DNA of 64,000 nucleotides from Pyxicephalus adspersus (taxonomy: Eukaryota > Chordata > Amphibia > Anura > Pyxicephalidae). The translations under genes were made by a program, and so were the position numbers. The stretch lies in NCBI RefSeq assembly GCF_032062135.1, contig NC_092859.1, positions 45,853,804 to 45,917,803 of the forward strand. The letters run 5' to 3'. Under the pieces are notes generated by a model. That model was given only the letters and a program-made list of their open reading frames with translations, was not told the DNA's origin and searched no databases. Below, one piece after another: positions 38,216-50,600 of the stretch (positions are counted from its first letter, which is position 1; the number at the start of each line of letters is the position of its first letter).

Positions 38216-38694
38216 GCTGCTCCAAATGACATCGCTGGACAGAATAAACAATGTTTTATTTTGCAATGGCGCACAGCACAGTTGCCGGACAGATGAGCAT
38301 CTCCTAACAATATGGTAATTCTTCCAAAGAGACTTCTTTTTTCTGGCTTTTGTATTTAAATACATCAACACTGAAACTTCCTGAAGATAGTCCATACACA
38401 GTGTTAATGTGTAAATACATACTCGAAAACTAACAAAGTCTTGGGTGTGCATAGACGGATAAATAGTTTAGTATTTTAGTAAAGAATCGTGATAAATTAT
38501 GCAATCCTTCACATGCATCATGCTAATATGATTTTCAGTGATAAGAGTATAACAAGAAATGCAAGTACAATACGTAAAATGCAGTAGATATAGAAATTTT
38601 GCACGAATAAAACATGTGTACAGGTAATGGTGATGTGTTAGTTAGGGGTTAATTAGTCTCTATATAAACATATAAACATGTACATACATGCAAG

Positions 38695-38815
38695 TGGGTT
38701 ACCTGGCTTTCCCCCAACATTGACTGTGTTAATGTCATATGACTATGGTAGGGACATTAAATTGTGAGGTCTTTTGAGGGACAGCTACTCACATGACTAT
38801 GGACTTATATATAAG
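38695..38815 (+). repeat. SINE/L2-type tail fragment
   Basis: GACTATGGTAGGGACATTAA and CATGACTATGGACTT recur at 62.22-62.27 kb in the same order, so this is a 5'-truncated, diverged copy of the same dispersed repeat. Confidence 0.6.
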
Positions 38816-39422
38816 TTTCCTTGCAGCTTGCATTGTCTAAATAAAAGATATAACTGATTCTCTTAAGGAATGAGTCTCCATTGTGATAACATAGTAAGTT
38901 AAAAAAAAAAAAACTTTAGCCACAAATTGAAGGTAAAATAGCTGAATATATGTAAAAAGACAGTAACTCTCCATCTGCTAGCTATAAAGAAGAATGTATA
39001 CTGCCAATCTGTAATAACTATTTCACTATACATGCTATGGTGGAGCACCAAATAATCAAAACAACACCATTTTCACACAGCTTTGTGGAATGTGCAACAT
39101 ATAAGAATGTTTTTGTTATCTATATTCGAATGCCCCTCTTCTACGTTTCCACTAGGTATACTTTGCGGGAAGCATTGTACCGTATAAAGTAGAATAAAAT
39201 TACACTTTTATGAGATCGTTTTGTTATAAAAACAAGACTTACAGCATGTCCTGCCAAAACTAGTTACATATCAAAATTGCATTTAGGTTTCTGAAATAAA
39301 CATTTTTAAAAGCAAAATGTCCTGAGATTAAAATAAATGGTGTTAATCAATCTTTGTAAACTCAGCATATTATGGAAAACTTAGTTTTCTTCTGCAATTG
39401 TAACATGCAGAAGGGTATTCCT

Positions 39423-39437
39423 ATGCCACCTTGTGGC
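39423..39437 (-). promoter_or_regulatory. Orphan CSE/CTCF-like element
   Basis: The coding-direction reading GCCACAAGGTGGCAT matches the CTCF core well and is close to the exon 4 promoter element. No exon or pseudogene lies in the following kilobases on the minus strand. Confidence 0.5.
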
Positions 39438-40165
39438 TTCCAGGTTTATTACACCCCGAAAAAGGAATGAAAGTCTTTATATTATTTAAACATACTTATT
39501 GTTAGGACACAGAAGTCATATTGTTGTTTGGATGATTTTTACTGTTCCTTTATATAAGAGGGTTATATAAATAGGTTGTTTTTTACCTGTTACATTAAGA
39601 ATCTTTTTAACGGCGTGATATTGATTCATTTGTTTTGTATATCTAAATACTAAATAACTATTACGTATTTCTTAGCTATAAAATAAAAGTTTTTAATGCT
39701 ATCATGTTTTTAGTAGGCTTGCATGATATATGTTTTCTTGGTTTGACAACCCAGGGTGTAGACTGACAATATGTATTGTTTTTTTGGTTTCATGCATTAA
39801 GAAGTATCTTTCTAGCTCCATTTGATTTGGGCAAGGTGGTGGTGCATACGCAGGCAGTGTCATTCTACCTCGAGAATATACTTAAACTGGAATCAAGTTG
39901 ATACCTGCAAACTGCTGGTGACTACAATCTCTCATTTAGATTGACTGTCAGTTTTTTGGAACCAGATTCATGGTCTAATTCACAGCATGCTAAAAAAACA
40001 CATTTTTAACAACCAAAATATTTTTACTTCTTCCAGTTCCAGAAAGTTGGGAGATATAGAATGCACAAGCCAGGGGTATTGCTAGGATTGTGAAGGTTCC
40101 AAAGCAGACTAAGGAAAGCAATGAGGCAGTTTGCATAGCAGCATAAAAATACCATGGTCACATAG

Positions 40166-40363
40166 GGTCTGATTTATTAAAGCTCTCCAAGACTGGATAA
40201 AATACACCTTCATTAGTGAACCGGGGAGATCCAGCAAACCTAGAATGAATCTGGTCAGGGATTGAAAACATAATAGCTGGTCATTCCAGGTTTGCAGGAT
40301 CACCCAGGTTCACTGATGAAATTGTGTCTTCTCTAGCCTTAGAGAACATTAAAAAACCAGGCA
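40166..40363. repeat. Foldback MITE, copy 4 of 4
   Basis: Begins GGTCTGATTTATTAAAG and ends with a decayed inverse (CTCTAGCCTTAGAGAAC). The inner arms (CCAGCAAACCTAGAATG / CATTCCAGGTTTGCAGG) are clear. Slightly shorter than the other copies. Confidence 0.8.
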
Positions 40364-41209
40364 GATTGTGTCACATTGTACAGTGGGGGGCCTGAAGGGA
40401 CATAAAATAGAGCCTACTTGCTGTATACATTGCATTTCTTTTTAAATTGAAAACAAAAGGGAAGGGTTGTAAACATAGAACACAATTAGGATGGAGTGGG
40501 GGTAAGGGAACATTTTGCTAGATAACAATTGTGCAGAAATACAGCAGCAATGAAGGGGTATCAATATAAACATCAGTACAACATCAAGGTTCTTGTGTCT
40601 CACACAGTTCAATGATAGTAAATTTCCATCACCTAAAAGAGGAGAGAGGCATTCTGAAATAATGCAACATGAGAAACATGGCATAAAACTGGCAAACATC
40701 TGTCAAGCAAGGCATCCCTATCAAGGGGAAGCCAACTGCAAACATATTTTAGTACTTGTATGTACAAAAAATATGTTTTAAATACTATGATTCCTGCAAA
40801 AAGTCTTACAGACAAACATAAACCTTAACAAAAATGATGTCTTTAAAATGAACTCTCTGGCTACATTTTCCTTTCTCAATAAAATTGTAATAAAAAGAAT
40901 AATAGACAGAAGTATGTAACATCAATGCAAAGAGTGCAGAAGCCATGATTTTTTATTGCACAGTATATAGCACAACAGTCAGGGCTATGTAATGTACATC
41001 CAAGCATATATGATGCAGTAGTCGGGAGTATTTAATATACAGCAAAATATAGTGCAGTATACAAATAGTTTAGCGATTTAGAGATGAGGTTCAGGTTTGA
41101 TCTTGCAGTGGGCTTAAGTAGAACTTCCACTATTCGACTTTAGGTAATAATGTAAATGTATGCAGAACTTTCGATGGACAAACTTTGTAGGACTCATAAT
41201 GCACTAACC

Positions 41210-41825
41210 CAATGTTTCTCAACCAGCGTTCTGCTGAACCCTAGGGTTAAGGTGCGTACACACTTCCAATTTTTATCGTTCCAATCGAACGACGAACGAT
41301 CGATTGGGCAAAAAAATCGTTCGTAAAAAAGTAACCAACGACGCCGACGAATGAGGAAAATTGTTGGAAATGAACGACCGGACCGGCGGATCGGATTGGA
41401 CGACGATCGTTGAACATCGTTCGTGTGTACGGTCGTTCGTTGATCGTCCATGTTCAGAGCATGCGTGATGAACGAACGTCCGTTCACTTTCCTGTCGTGC
41501 ACATAGTTCCTCTATCGCTTAAACGATCGTATCTATTGTGTGTACAATATCTACGAACGATCGTGTCGTTACCTCTATGTGCAGGATCGGTGCTATACGA
41601 TCGTTCATATATATCGTGCAGGAACGTTCGTCGTTCGTTTTCCGACGATAATAATTGGAAGTGTGTACATAGCTTTACTCCAGAGGTTGCTAGGGGTTCC
41701 TTGAGCAATCAGCAGTCTGTACCTTTTCAGTCAGTTTAGGTGACACCAATGTTCTTTTTGGCTATCTGTAAGGGTGACATATTTCTCAATGGCCAGCAAT
41801 GTAAGACGAAGGTCAAGAAACACTG
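41210..41825. mobile_element. hAT-like non-autonomous element, interrupted
   Basis: The ends CAATGTTTCTCAACCAG and, inverted, CAGTGTTTCTTGACC have the CAGNG-type start of hAT elements. Flanking octamers CACTAACC and GTCTAATC match at 5 of 8 positions, a decayed target duplication. The interior is split by the insertion at 41250-41674; without it the element is about 190 bp. Confidence 0.6.
41250..41674. mobile_element. PIF/Harbinger-type MITE nested in a hAT-like element
   Basis: 425 bp with terminal inverted repeats AGGTGCGTACACACTTCC and AGCTATGTACACACTTCC, flanked by TTA on both sides (41247-41249 and 41675-41677), the TWA-type duplication of PIF/Harbinger elements. The body is unusually CpG-rich, with many CGATCGTTC-like words on both strands, in an AT-rich background. 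It encodes no transposase. The open frames reported on both strands are by-products of its near-palindromic composition. Confidence 0.8.
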
Positions 41826-41829
41826 GTCT

Positions 41830-43220
41830 AATCTTTCATCTATAGTTAGAAGGATAAGAATGACTGTATAGTGGGAGCTTTGGAATGTTCCATCCTCCCC
41901 CCTTCCACACACACAGGCTACATAGTATATTGTTCCCAGCATGATGAAGTAGTGTAGGAAGAGTTAACGGTGTGTCCCTCATCCCCAATTCTCTCAGTCA
42001 CAGTAGTCATATGTAGGCAGTGCCTTTACCCAATAGATTTTAGACTACATGGGGCAGCCACTGGGAACCACAGACTACAAAGTATCCATACTTGACCAAT
42101 TTCCAGAGCTTACACAGTATGTCACAGAGATCCCAATTTGCCTTTTTATTCAGCTTTTGTTACAAAGATAGAGTGGCCCACTTTATTTTATAAAAATGAA
42201 CAAGTGTTGACTACCAACAAGTAAAACAACCCTGCAGCACATTGTCCTGTGCTCCAGCAGCAAAGCTAATAATGTTTGTTGCAGGGTCAATCCTGCTATC
42301 CAGTGTTCCAATACCGAAACATATTGCCCTACAAATATTACACTACATTTTTATTTATTACTAGATAAACATACTAAGACTTTCATTGTTATGTTGTGGC
42401 CTAAAATGCTGCTCCATTATAGTTTAGCTCTACAGCAATATATTGGGGTTTTTTTTTTAATTTTCTTTCCCACCTCTTCTAGACTTAGTCACATCTCTTT
42501 TGTATCCATGCTGAATTTGCATTATCCTGGCACACAGTTACATTCTTGGTATTTTACAGATGCCAAACATGAGCCAAGAGTGGGTCAAAACTGTACAATG
42601 GACTGCACAGGTAGTGCGGGCAGCACACGCAAAGAATTTGCTAAAAAAAAGTCAAGGAGTTTTTTGAAGAAAGATCATCCCAGCATAGATTTTTTAGCGA
42701 AATACAACTGCATTTAAAAGAGTTGTACATAGACTGATTCACCGTCCTCACCTACATTTTCTTCCTTTGGCTTTTATTATACATCACTACTCTCCAAACT
42801 ACATGTTCTCCCCACTGCTGCTATTATAACATCTCCCTCCTCAATATGATGCTGTTATTATAAATTCTGCTATTAGTGTACCTATGTTACCATAAGCAGT
42901 GTGTCAATATTACAACAGACAACAGACATAACAGTTGCTAAGTCATTGCTTCTTTTATTCAGAACACAAGTTAGAGACAGATTTATCTTCTTGCACATTT
43001 TGCATAATAAATTGGCTGCAATTTACATGGGCTGCACATTTATGATGTGTTTTAGAGAAGTTGAGACAGTATTTGCAGCTGCTCAACGAAAATTAAAAAT
43101 TACAGTCCAATGGGTAAAATAAAGATCTCTATACTTGGAAGTTAATGAAGCCTAGTGTATATTAGCACAGACAATAGGGCATAATTTGCTAGGTTTTAAA
43201 TGCAATAAGGTGTGGTGTAT
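41830..43220. other. Intergenic DNA, no recognised gene
   Basis: About 1.4 kb. A segment at 42525-42630 weakly resembles 20.45-20.54 kb on the opposite strand. Nothing else could be assigned. Confidence 0.4.
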
Positions 43221-43224
43221 ATTA

Positions 43225-45357
43225 CACTGGGGAACAATATTGAACACATTTTTGTTGACTTCAATTTTTAAGCTTATTTACACTAAAATAGATATGCAGA
43301 TTCTGAAAGTGCAATTAGTTTTCTTCTTTCACCTCAGGTTTTTTCTCTACCACTTATATTAATGCAATTACTGTAGTATGGATTTGTATAGGCTATTCAT
43401 TTACACGCAAGACAGTGTGGTCAGAGGTTGTGCGCTGCTCTATGTATTGAATAAGCAAAAATTATTTTTCTACTTAAGCACATATTTCGTTTCTTTCAGC
43501 TCATGTCTGGCTCTGCCGTTTCTGGTCGTAAGTGCCTAAACAACCCTGAATAATTTTGTTATATCTGTGGCAGTTTCACCATTCCCAGTCAAAGGGAGAA
43601 CACCAGCACATTTGTACAGCAAGCCTATTTGGCATATTTCAAAGTTAAAGTTGGTGATCAAGATAAATCTTGGGCCCCTCATAAGCTGTGCAAACAGTAT
43701 GTTGAGGGTTTACGGATGTGGACAAGGGGAACACGTGATAAGATACCATTTGGTATGCCTATGGTTTGGCAAGAGCCAGGAGATCATTTCAGTGACTGTT
43801 ACTTTTGTATAGTGAAAACATCAGGATATAACAAGAAAAATAAATGTAACATAGAGTATCCTACTCTACTATCGGCTATATACCCAGTGGCTCATTCAGT
43901 TGAAATCCTAGTGCCGGTTTTCGTTATACTACCCTCTCTTGAAGAACATGATTATGGCGATGAACTACAGTAGGTGACAACATTGATGAAGAGATTGAAA
44001 TTGAAGAGGACTCTGTTCGTAAGTGATTTGATCAGCATGAGTTGAGTGATTTGGCACGTGATTTGGGACTATTAAAGAAGGCTTCAGAACTCCTAGCATC
44101 AAGACTGCGTGAGAAAAACTTACTTGAAAAAGGAATGAAGGTATCGTACCGGCGAACCAGAGAAATTGCATTTCTGCATTACTTTACAACTGGTGGTGGC
44201 TTTGTGTATTGACATAACACACCTGGTTTAATTGGGGGAATTGGGAATTCCAATCTGTAACTCAACTGAATGGCGACTTTTCATCGATAGCTCAAAGCGG
44301 AGCTTAAAGTGTGTCCTCTTTCACAAGGGCAATATATTTGGATCAATTGGCCATTCAGTTTCTCTTTGTTAAGAATACGCAGACATAAGGAGAGTCATTG
44401 AGTTGTTGCAATATCACCGACACAATTGGGTCATCTGTGTTGACCTTAAAATGGTATGCTTCCTTCTTGGTCAGCTACACGGATCTGTGCATGTGAGACA
44501 GCAGAGCTCGTGAGAGGCATTGGGTGGAAAGGAATTGGCCTCCAAGACCTGCCCTAAAACCAGGTGATCCAAACATTTTACATGAGCCACTTGTTGATAG
44601 AAAGAATATTATATTCCCGCTTCTGCACATGAAACTGGGTCTGATGAAGCAGTTCGTTAAAGCTTTGCCAACTGAAAGAGAATGTTTCAAGTACCTCATT
44701 TTGGCATTTCCTAGCCTGTCATTTGAAAAAATAAAGGCTGGTGTGTTTGATGGTTCACAGAGTCGAAAAGAATGCTTGGTTATCGTTCAAAGCCATTGTT
44801 AAGGACGGCAATTGTCCAGAAACTCTTGAAGAGCTACAAAATGCTTGGTTGCAATATGAGCCAATATGAGCATTAAGGTGCATTTTGCACAGCCATCTTT
44901 CTAATTTACCGGAAAACCTTGGTGCAGTCAGTGATGAGCAAGGTGAACCATTCCACCAAGATTTGAAGGTCATGGAAGGACGGTATCAGGGTAGAGCATT
45001 CATCGGGTTTGTCCTAACACTGAACACCCCAGATAAAGCTATAAGCGTAAATTTTGACCTTAACCGCTTACCCGCATTTCTTTCAAATGTTTTACTGTAC
45101 AAAAAAGTCATAGAGTAACAATAAATCATTTGTTTGAACAAAAGAAATTTAGATAAACAGTACATTCAAGTTTTTATTTCATTATTTTTTCATTGTATGT
45201 AAAATTTATATGTTTTTTGACAAAAATGGAGGGTATTCTGTATCGTAAAAACTGGATGTGATAGCAAAAAATTGGGGTAATTTCTGGATTCATCAGCCAA
45301 AAATTATTAAAAAACAAGTGTAGGATCTAACTCAACAAAAAATGTGTTCCCCAGTGT
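43225..45357 (+). mobile_element. 2.1-kb DNA transposon, CACTG ends, TTA duplication
   Basis: The element starts CACTGGGGAACA and ends with the exact inverse TGTTCCCCAGTG. The inverted repeats continue for about 28 bp (CATTTTTGTTGACTT versus CATTTTTTGTTGAGTT) after a 10-base insertion in the left copy. Both ends abut TTA (43222-43224 and 45358-45360), a 3-bp target duplication. Inside lies a decayed ORF of a dispersed protein family. CACTG ends with a 3-bp duplication recall CACTA/EnSpm-like transposons; the superfamily assignment is tentative. Confidence 0.8.
43503..45118 (+). pseudogene. Decayed transposon ORF, dispersed uncharacterised family
   Basis: The first ATG at 43503 (MSGSAVSGRKCLNNPE) is followed after a stop by a reading with FCYICGSFTIPSQ, then DKSWAPHKLCKQYVEGL, MVWQEPGDHFSDCYFC and GYNKKNKCNIEYPTL. 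After frameshifts come a LARDLGLLKKASELLASRL-type segment, then DPNILHEPLVDRKNIIFPLL, HMKLGLMKQFVKALP and ENLGAVSDEQGEPFHQDL. This order matches a family I know as very abundant unannotated proteins in animal genomes; cysteine pairs near the N terminus suggest zinc binding. Multiple stops and frameshifts make it a pseudogene. Its position inside intact terminal repeats argues it is the transposon's own protein, probably the transposase. No catalytic triad could be assigned by eye. Confidence 0.75.
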
Positions 45358-45539
45358 TATCTGCAAAAAGTACAACGGATAAAAATCACATAGTAGCTTT
45401 CTTCATTTACTCTTTTTGCCTTCTTTCTCGTAATTCCTCGTAATCAGATAATGCCTGTCTAAGGGTGACAACTTACACCCACACATATTTATGGAGGAAC
45501 AGTGCTGTCAGCTCTAGCTCATCCCTGAATTTGTTCCTT

Positions 45540-45660
45540 GTCAGTAGGGATGAGCGAGTGAGAATATTAAGTTCGATATTAAGCGAATCGGGCCTGGAAA
45601 TTCTCTGAGATCCCCGGGCACTAGAGGTTAATTAACCTATAGTGCCCCGGGGATCGCAAA
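45540..45660. repeat. Hairpin repeat with CCCCGGGGATC arms
   Basis: GATCCCCGGGCACTAGAGG and its near-inverse CCTATAGTGCCCCGGGGATC flank TTAATTAA, a strong foldback of about 47 bp. GATGAGCGAGTGAGAATATT precedes it. Probably a short dispersed element abutting the LINE 3' region. Confidence 0.6.
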
Positions 45661-47165
45661 CAGGAGGATTCCCTGTGCCGTAATTTGGCACTAAAAATGA
45701 TTTGATTTGTCTATATTTGAAGTATTCATTCAGTGGCAGCTCCCTTTTGTTGGCTAAATACTCATAACTGAACACTGAACGCACATCTTTAACATCTCTA
45801 ATACGCAGAAAACCTTTATCTTTACACCATTTGAATCTCCCTCTGTCCCACCCTGGGGAGAACTCAGGGTTGTCCCACAGTGGCATTAAAGGAGCATGGA
45901 GAGAGCACAAATTATTGCCTATCCACATCATGGATTCTTTAGACTTCAGGAAGCCAGCCAACTCTTCTAATGCTACCCATTGGGGTAGGCTACTGGAAGT
46001 GTGATCAGAGAGAGTTGAGCTATTTTAGCTGCTATATAATATTGTTTGAAATACCCGACTCCCAATCTGCCATGAATTCGGGGGGTAAATACTGTATATT
46101 AGCCCTTTGAATCACACTCCCCACACAAACTCCAAAATTTTGTTTAATAAGTGGAGAGGTACTTGTTGTGGTATCAGGACAGGTAGTGTGAGGAAGAGAT
46201 ATAACACCCCAGGTAACACATCTCAATCGTAGCAATGCCACCCAGCCAGGAAGGAATCTATTTGAATCTATTTGAAAAGGGGTGTATAGTTTGCCTGGTA
46301 TAATGTCTGATATGTGGGAGTAAATTAAATCCCCAAATACTGTAGGGAGCCTGCCCCTCAACAGAAACCAAAATTTCCTTTCAATTATTCTATTGTATGG
46401 GCTGGCAGGTTTATATTGAGGGCTTGTGATTTAGAGCGGTTCACTTGGAGAACAGAGGTACTAGCAAAGTCATCTAACAATTTGAAAAGGTTTGGAAGTG
46501 TTGTTAACATGGATGTGATATACATAAGTATGTCATCAGCGAATAGAGCACATTTGTGCTCCGTCCAACCGCTTTGGAAATCTTTTATGTCCTCATGGGA
46601 GCGAATGGCTCAATCGCTAGAGCAAATCAAAGAAGCAACAGTGAACACCCCTGCCTGGTGATATGTTCGCTTCAGGTTTGTCGTATAGGGCATGCAACAG
46701 ATTAGAAATGTATGGACCATACCTGTCAGCACCTGAAACAGATACGACCAGGATAGGCTGTCAAATGCCTTCTGTAGGTCAATTGAGGGAAGCATCGCTC
46801 TCCTGTTAGGGCCTTTATTCCAGTTGGTTTGTACTACTGAGATCAGATCTATGGATCTTTTTGTTTGATCGAGAGACTGCCAGTGTTGCAGAAAGCCCAC
46901 TTGGTCCGGATGGATGTAGACTTGCAAAAAGGACTTAAGATGTACCAACAAAATCCTTGAAATTATTTTAAATTGCAAGTAATTAAAGAGTTTGGTCTGT
47001 AGTTGGCTACCTCTATCGTATCTTTCCCTGGCTTAGGGTTTATACTGTTGTAAGCTCAATTTGCTTCTGGCGGTAGAGGGTGTCCCTCTCTCAGGAAATT
47101 AAATTAATTTAACAAGTGGGGAAGCAGCTGAGGGTCAAAGGCCTTGTAGTAGGCCCCCCTGCTAC
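45640..47165 (-). mobile_element. Truncated Tx1/L1-like LINE, copy A
   Basis: Minus-strand frames keep, in order: a pre-RT segment AYYKAFDPQLLPHLLN (about 47.15 kb), a YRPNSL motif near 47.0 kb, an RT palm IHPDQVGFLQHWQ and LQKAFDSLSWSYL, the catalytic LFADD at about 46531-46546, a connection part, and the C-terminal stretch at 45632-45961 (LWDNPEFSPGWDRGRFKW). No endonuclease is present. Frameshifts divide it. It belongs to the Tx1/L1-like group common in amphibians, judged from the RT order and C-terminal features. Confidence 0.82.
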
Positions 47166-47689
47166 GGCTGCTGGGAGCTTTGAAGGCCTGGGACCCTGGG
47201 GGCTGAATCTTTGGGTCTGGAGTGTTGGGTTCCAGAACGTAGCTGGCTGGAGATGCTGAGGGTGATTCCTGGTCCCAACCCCCTGCCTTCGTACCCCCGC
47301 TTCTACCTAGGTCCTGTGGCTGGTGTGCTGGAGCTTCAGCAGGCGCTGCATGTGGAGCTTCCCGCACCACCCCCATCTTTGGTGGAGGGCACAGTGTCTG
47401 AGATTAGGGATTCTGATATTTAGCTTTGCCTCCCGCTTTCCTGACCATGTCTGCCAGATACCTTGGATGTTGAGGTTGGTCCCCCCTTCTGATACAGCCG
47501 CAGCTGCCTAGTCCCTGCTGGGTTAGAGCTATATACAGGGCTGGAGTGGTGCTGCGCGACCTAATCTGCTACCACCATTGTCACCGGCGCATGTGCCTTA
47601 AAAATATTAAAGGGTCCCTGTTTGGCGCCATAAAACAGGTATACAAGCCCGCGCCATGTCAATCAACCTGATGAAGAGGGAGTTCCGGT
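47166..47689. other. GC-rich segment between two LINE copies
   Basis: About 520 bp, GC-rich, with open frames on both strands that lack recognisable domains. It may be 5' or untranslated LINE sequence or another insert; I cannot decide. Confidence 0.35.
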
Positions 47690-50600
47690 AAGTCTTCATA
47701 GGGATTGTGGTGTAATGCAAAAGAAAGAGACTCGCCTCAAATGGAATTTGGAAATCTGTGAAACGTGGGAGGAGCCTATGTAACCTTCTCTAAAATGTAC
47801 AAATCCTCGGGCATTCCCAAAAAATATGTGGGAAGGTACCCCATTCCTCGCAGCATCTCCAACAGATAACTGATGTTTCTGGGAACATGAATTGTAACCG
47901 GGACGGTACTCTATACCACCTAGTTTAAAAGTTTATAACCGGTTTGTTGATATCCAAAGCTAACAGATGAGGATTGAGCCATAGATAGGACCTGATCTTT
48001 TTCGGGTTGTGATAAAACTATAATTAAGTCTCTCGCCCATTTCACCAATCATGGGGGGTATAGTCCGCTTCGGGTGCAATTATGATTATTAATAAGAGTA
48101 TAGATATGATGTTAACTGTCTAGCTGGGCCTTGTTCATTGCATAGGGCTTCAAATTCCATAATGATGATCTACCATGTTCAGTCAAGGGGGAAAACAAAT
48201 GGAGAAAATGGTGTAGCTGTCAAATTCTCCAGAAACCCAATGGTGCATAAAGGGGATCTAAATTAAGCTCCATAAAGCAGGGCCACGCCGCCTTACATAA
48301 AAAAAAATAACATCCCGTGGGCCCTGGCCAGCCACGGTGTGAAATACAGCGTCATTTAGACCTGGAGGGAAAGAAACATTCCATATAACCGGTGTAAGTA
48401 GAAATTGGAAGGGGGAGATGCTATGGGAAGAGGATGACTTGAGAAAAACAGCTATAGTGGCCTCAGTCATGGGAGTCCTCTGATTAGGGGGAGGACAGAG
48501 GAACCACTTCAAGGCAAAGCAATCATTGGGATCCCCACCGATGCCTGTTCTATTCTCACCCATTGTTTCATCTCAGGATGCCTAAATCACTCCACTACAC
48601 TGCCCAGGTGTATTGCAGTATAATATAAAAAGGGGTCTGGCACTCCCACTCCCCTCTGGTTTTTTGGTAGTCCAAGGAGCTGAAAACTCAACCTAGGTTG
48701 CTTGTGTACCCATATCAACTGTGTGAAGATCATTTTCATTTTCAGAAAATAATGATGGAATCTAATACATAAAGCAATTTGGGCAGGAGTGTCATCTTAA
48801 TTGCGTTGCATCTACTAAACCACAACAACAACTTCAAATGCCACTGCGAGAGCTCCTGCTTGAAATTATTCAGTGGGGGTGAAATTCAGAGTTTATAGCC
48901 TACTCAGGTCCTTGCAGATTCCTACACCCAGATAAATAATCGATTCAGAGGCCCATCAGAATGGGAAGGACTCTCTGTGAGTTTCACATGTAGCCTGCGG
49001 GATGGAAATGTTAAGAGCTTCTAATTTTTGATAACTAATTTTAAAATGAGACAGGATACCATACTGTTGGAGTTCCTCCATAGAATTAGGCGGGGAGGTA
49101 ACCGGTGAGGTAACATAAAATAGTAGGTCATCCGCAAAGGCGGCTGCCTTGGATGTATATCCAGCAACCTGAACACCTTGTATATTAGGGTTCTGCCTAA
49201 TCCTACGTAGAAGAGGCTCCAGTGTAAGTATAAATATCATAGGTGAAAGGGGACAGCCCTGTCTCGTACCATTAGAGATCCGGAATGAGTTTGACAGAAC
49301 CCCATTGACCTTCACTGGCCGATAGTAATGAGTACAGCGCCAATATACAAGATATCATTGCATCCCTCAGGCCAAAGTGTCTGCTCTATAAAACATCAGT
49401 TCACCCTCATCAAAGGCCTTCAGTAGAGAGAAGCATGAGCTGGTGTTTTTTGGTCTGGACCCAATGAAAAATGTCCAGCGTCTTAGTGGTGTTGTCCCTC
49501 CCCTCCCGATTGGGCACAAAACCCACCTGGTCTGTATGTATTAAGTTAGGTAGGAGTGGGGTCAGGCGCACATACAATTTCACGTCTACATTTAGCAGAG
49601 AAATAGGCCTGTAACTAGTGCATGCAGCGGGATCTTTTCCTTCTTTGGAGATCACAGTTATATGGGCTTTCAAGATGTCTTTAAGTACCTGGCATTGTGG
49701 GGAAAGATTTTTGAAAAGCCTCCAAGAAATGTGCAGTAAGTGATGGTAGAAAGGTTTTAAAATATTTTGATGTCAAGCTATCAGGGCCAGGCGCCTTTCC
49801 AGTCACCGATGTTGTGATCACACAAGAGAGCTCTTCCGAAGAGATAGGCCTCTCTAGCATTTGTCGGTGTTGGTCAGGAATGGATGGCATGTCAGCATCA
49901 GTCAGGTATTCTCGTATCAAGTCAGCCTAAGTCCCACCTAAGGGAGGGCCCTGGGAAGGCTGTAAATTGTAGAGAGGTTCATAAAATTTTCGGAATGTAT
50001 TGGAGATATCTCTTGACGTATATTGTACATGGCCCTCAGTATCCGCAATTTTGGTACATTCTACCCCTCTGCTTACGTAGAGCATTAGCTAGACTCCTGC
50101 TGCATTTATTGCCGAATTCAAAAAATGATCTACTATTTGTTCAAAATGGCTTTAGATTTAGCGTAGCATAAAGTCTGCAGCTGTTCTCTAGCCAATTTCA
50201 GTATGGTATCTCCAAATGCATTCCGCTTATAAACCAACTCAAGATCATGAATCACGTGAAACAGCTACACCAATTGGACTTCTCTTTCACATTTAATAAA
50301 TGCGCCATGTTTAATTAGAATCCCCCTGACAAATGGCTTGTGTGCTGCCCATGCCGTGACCAGATGAGAATCTGGAGTAATATTCTCAGTGAAATATAAT
50401 GCCAATTGTGTAGTTAGGTCAATATGTACCAGGGGGTCTGCTAGTAGGCTCTCTTTTAAGCGCCAGAATCTATTTCCTCGTGAGGAATCCAAAAGATTGA
50501 GGTCTAATTTAATAGCGGCATGGTCCGATAATGTAATATTGTTTATTCGGGAACTCTCACATTTAGGTAAATCACTATGACGGATTAACAACATGTCAAC

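Noticed and set aside
41194..41739. Overlapping arginine-rich open frames on both strands
   Set aside because: Produced by the CpG-rich, near-palindromic MITE; no protein family signature.
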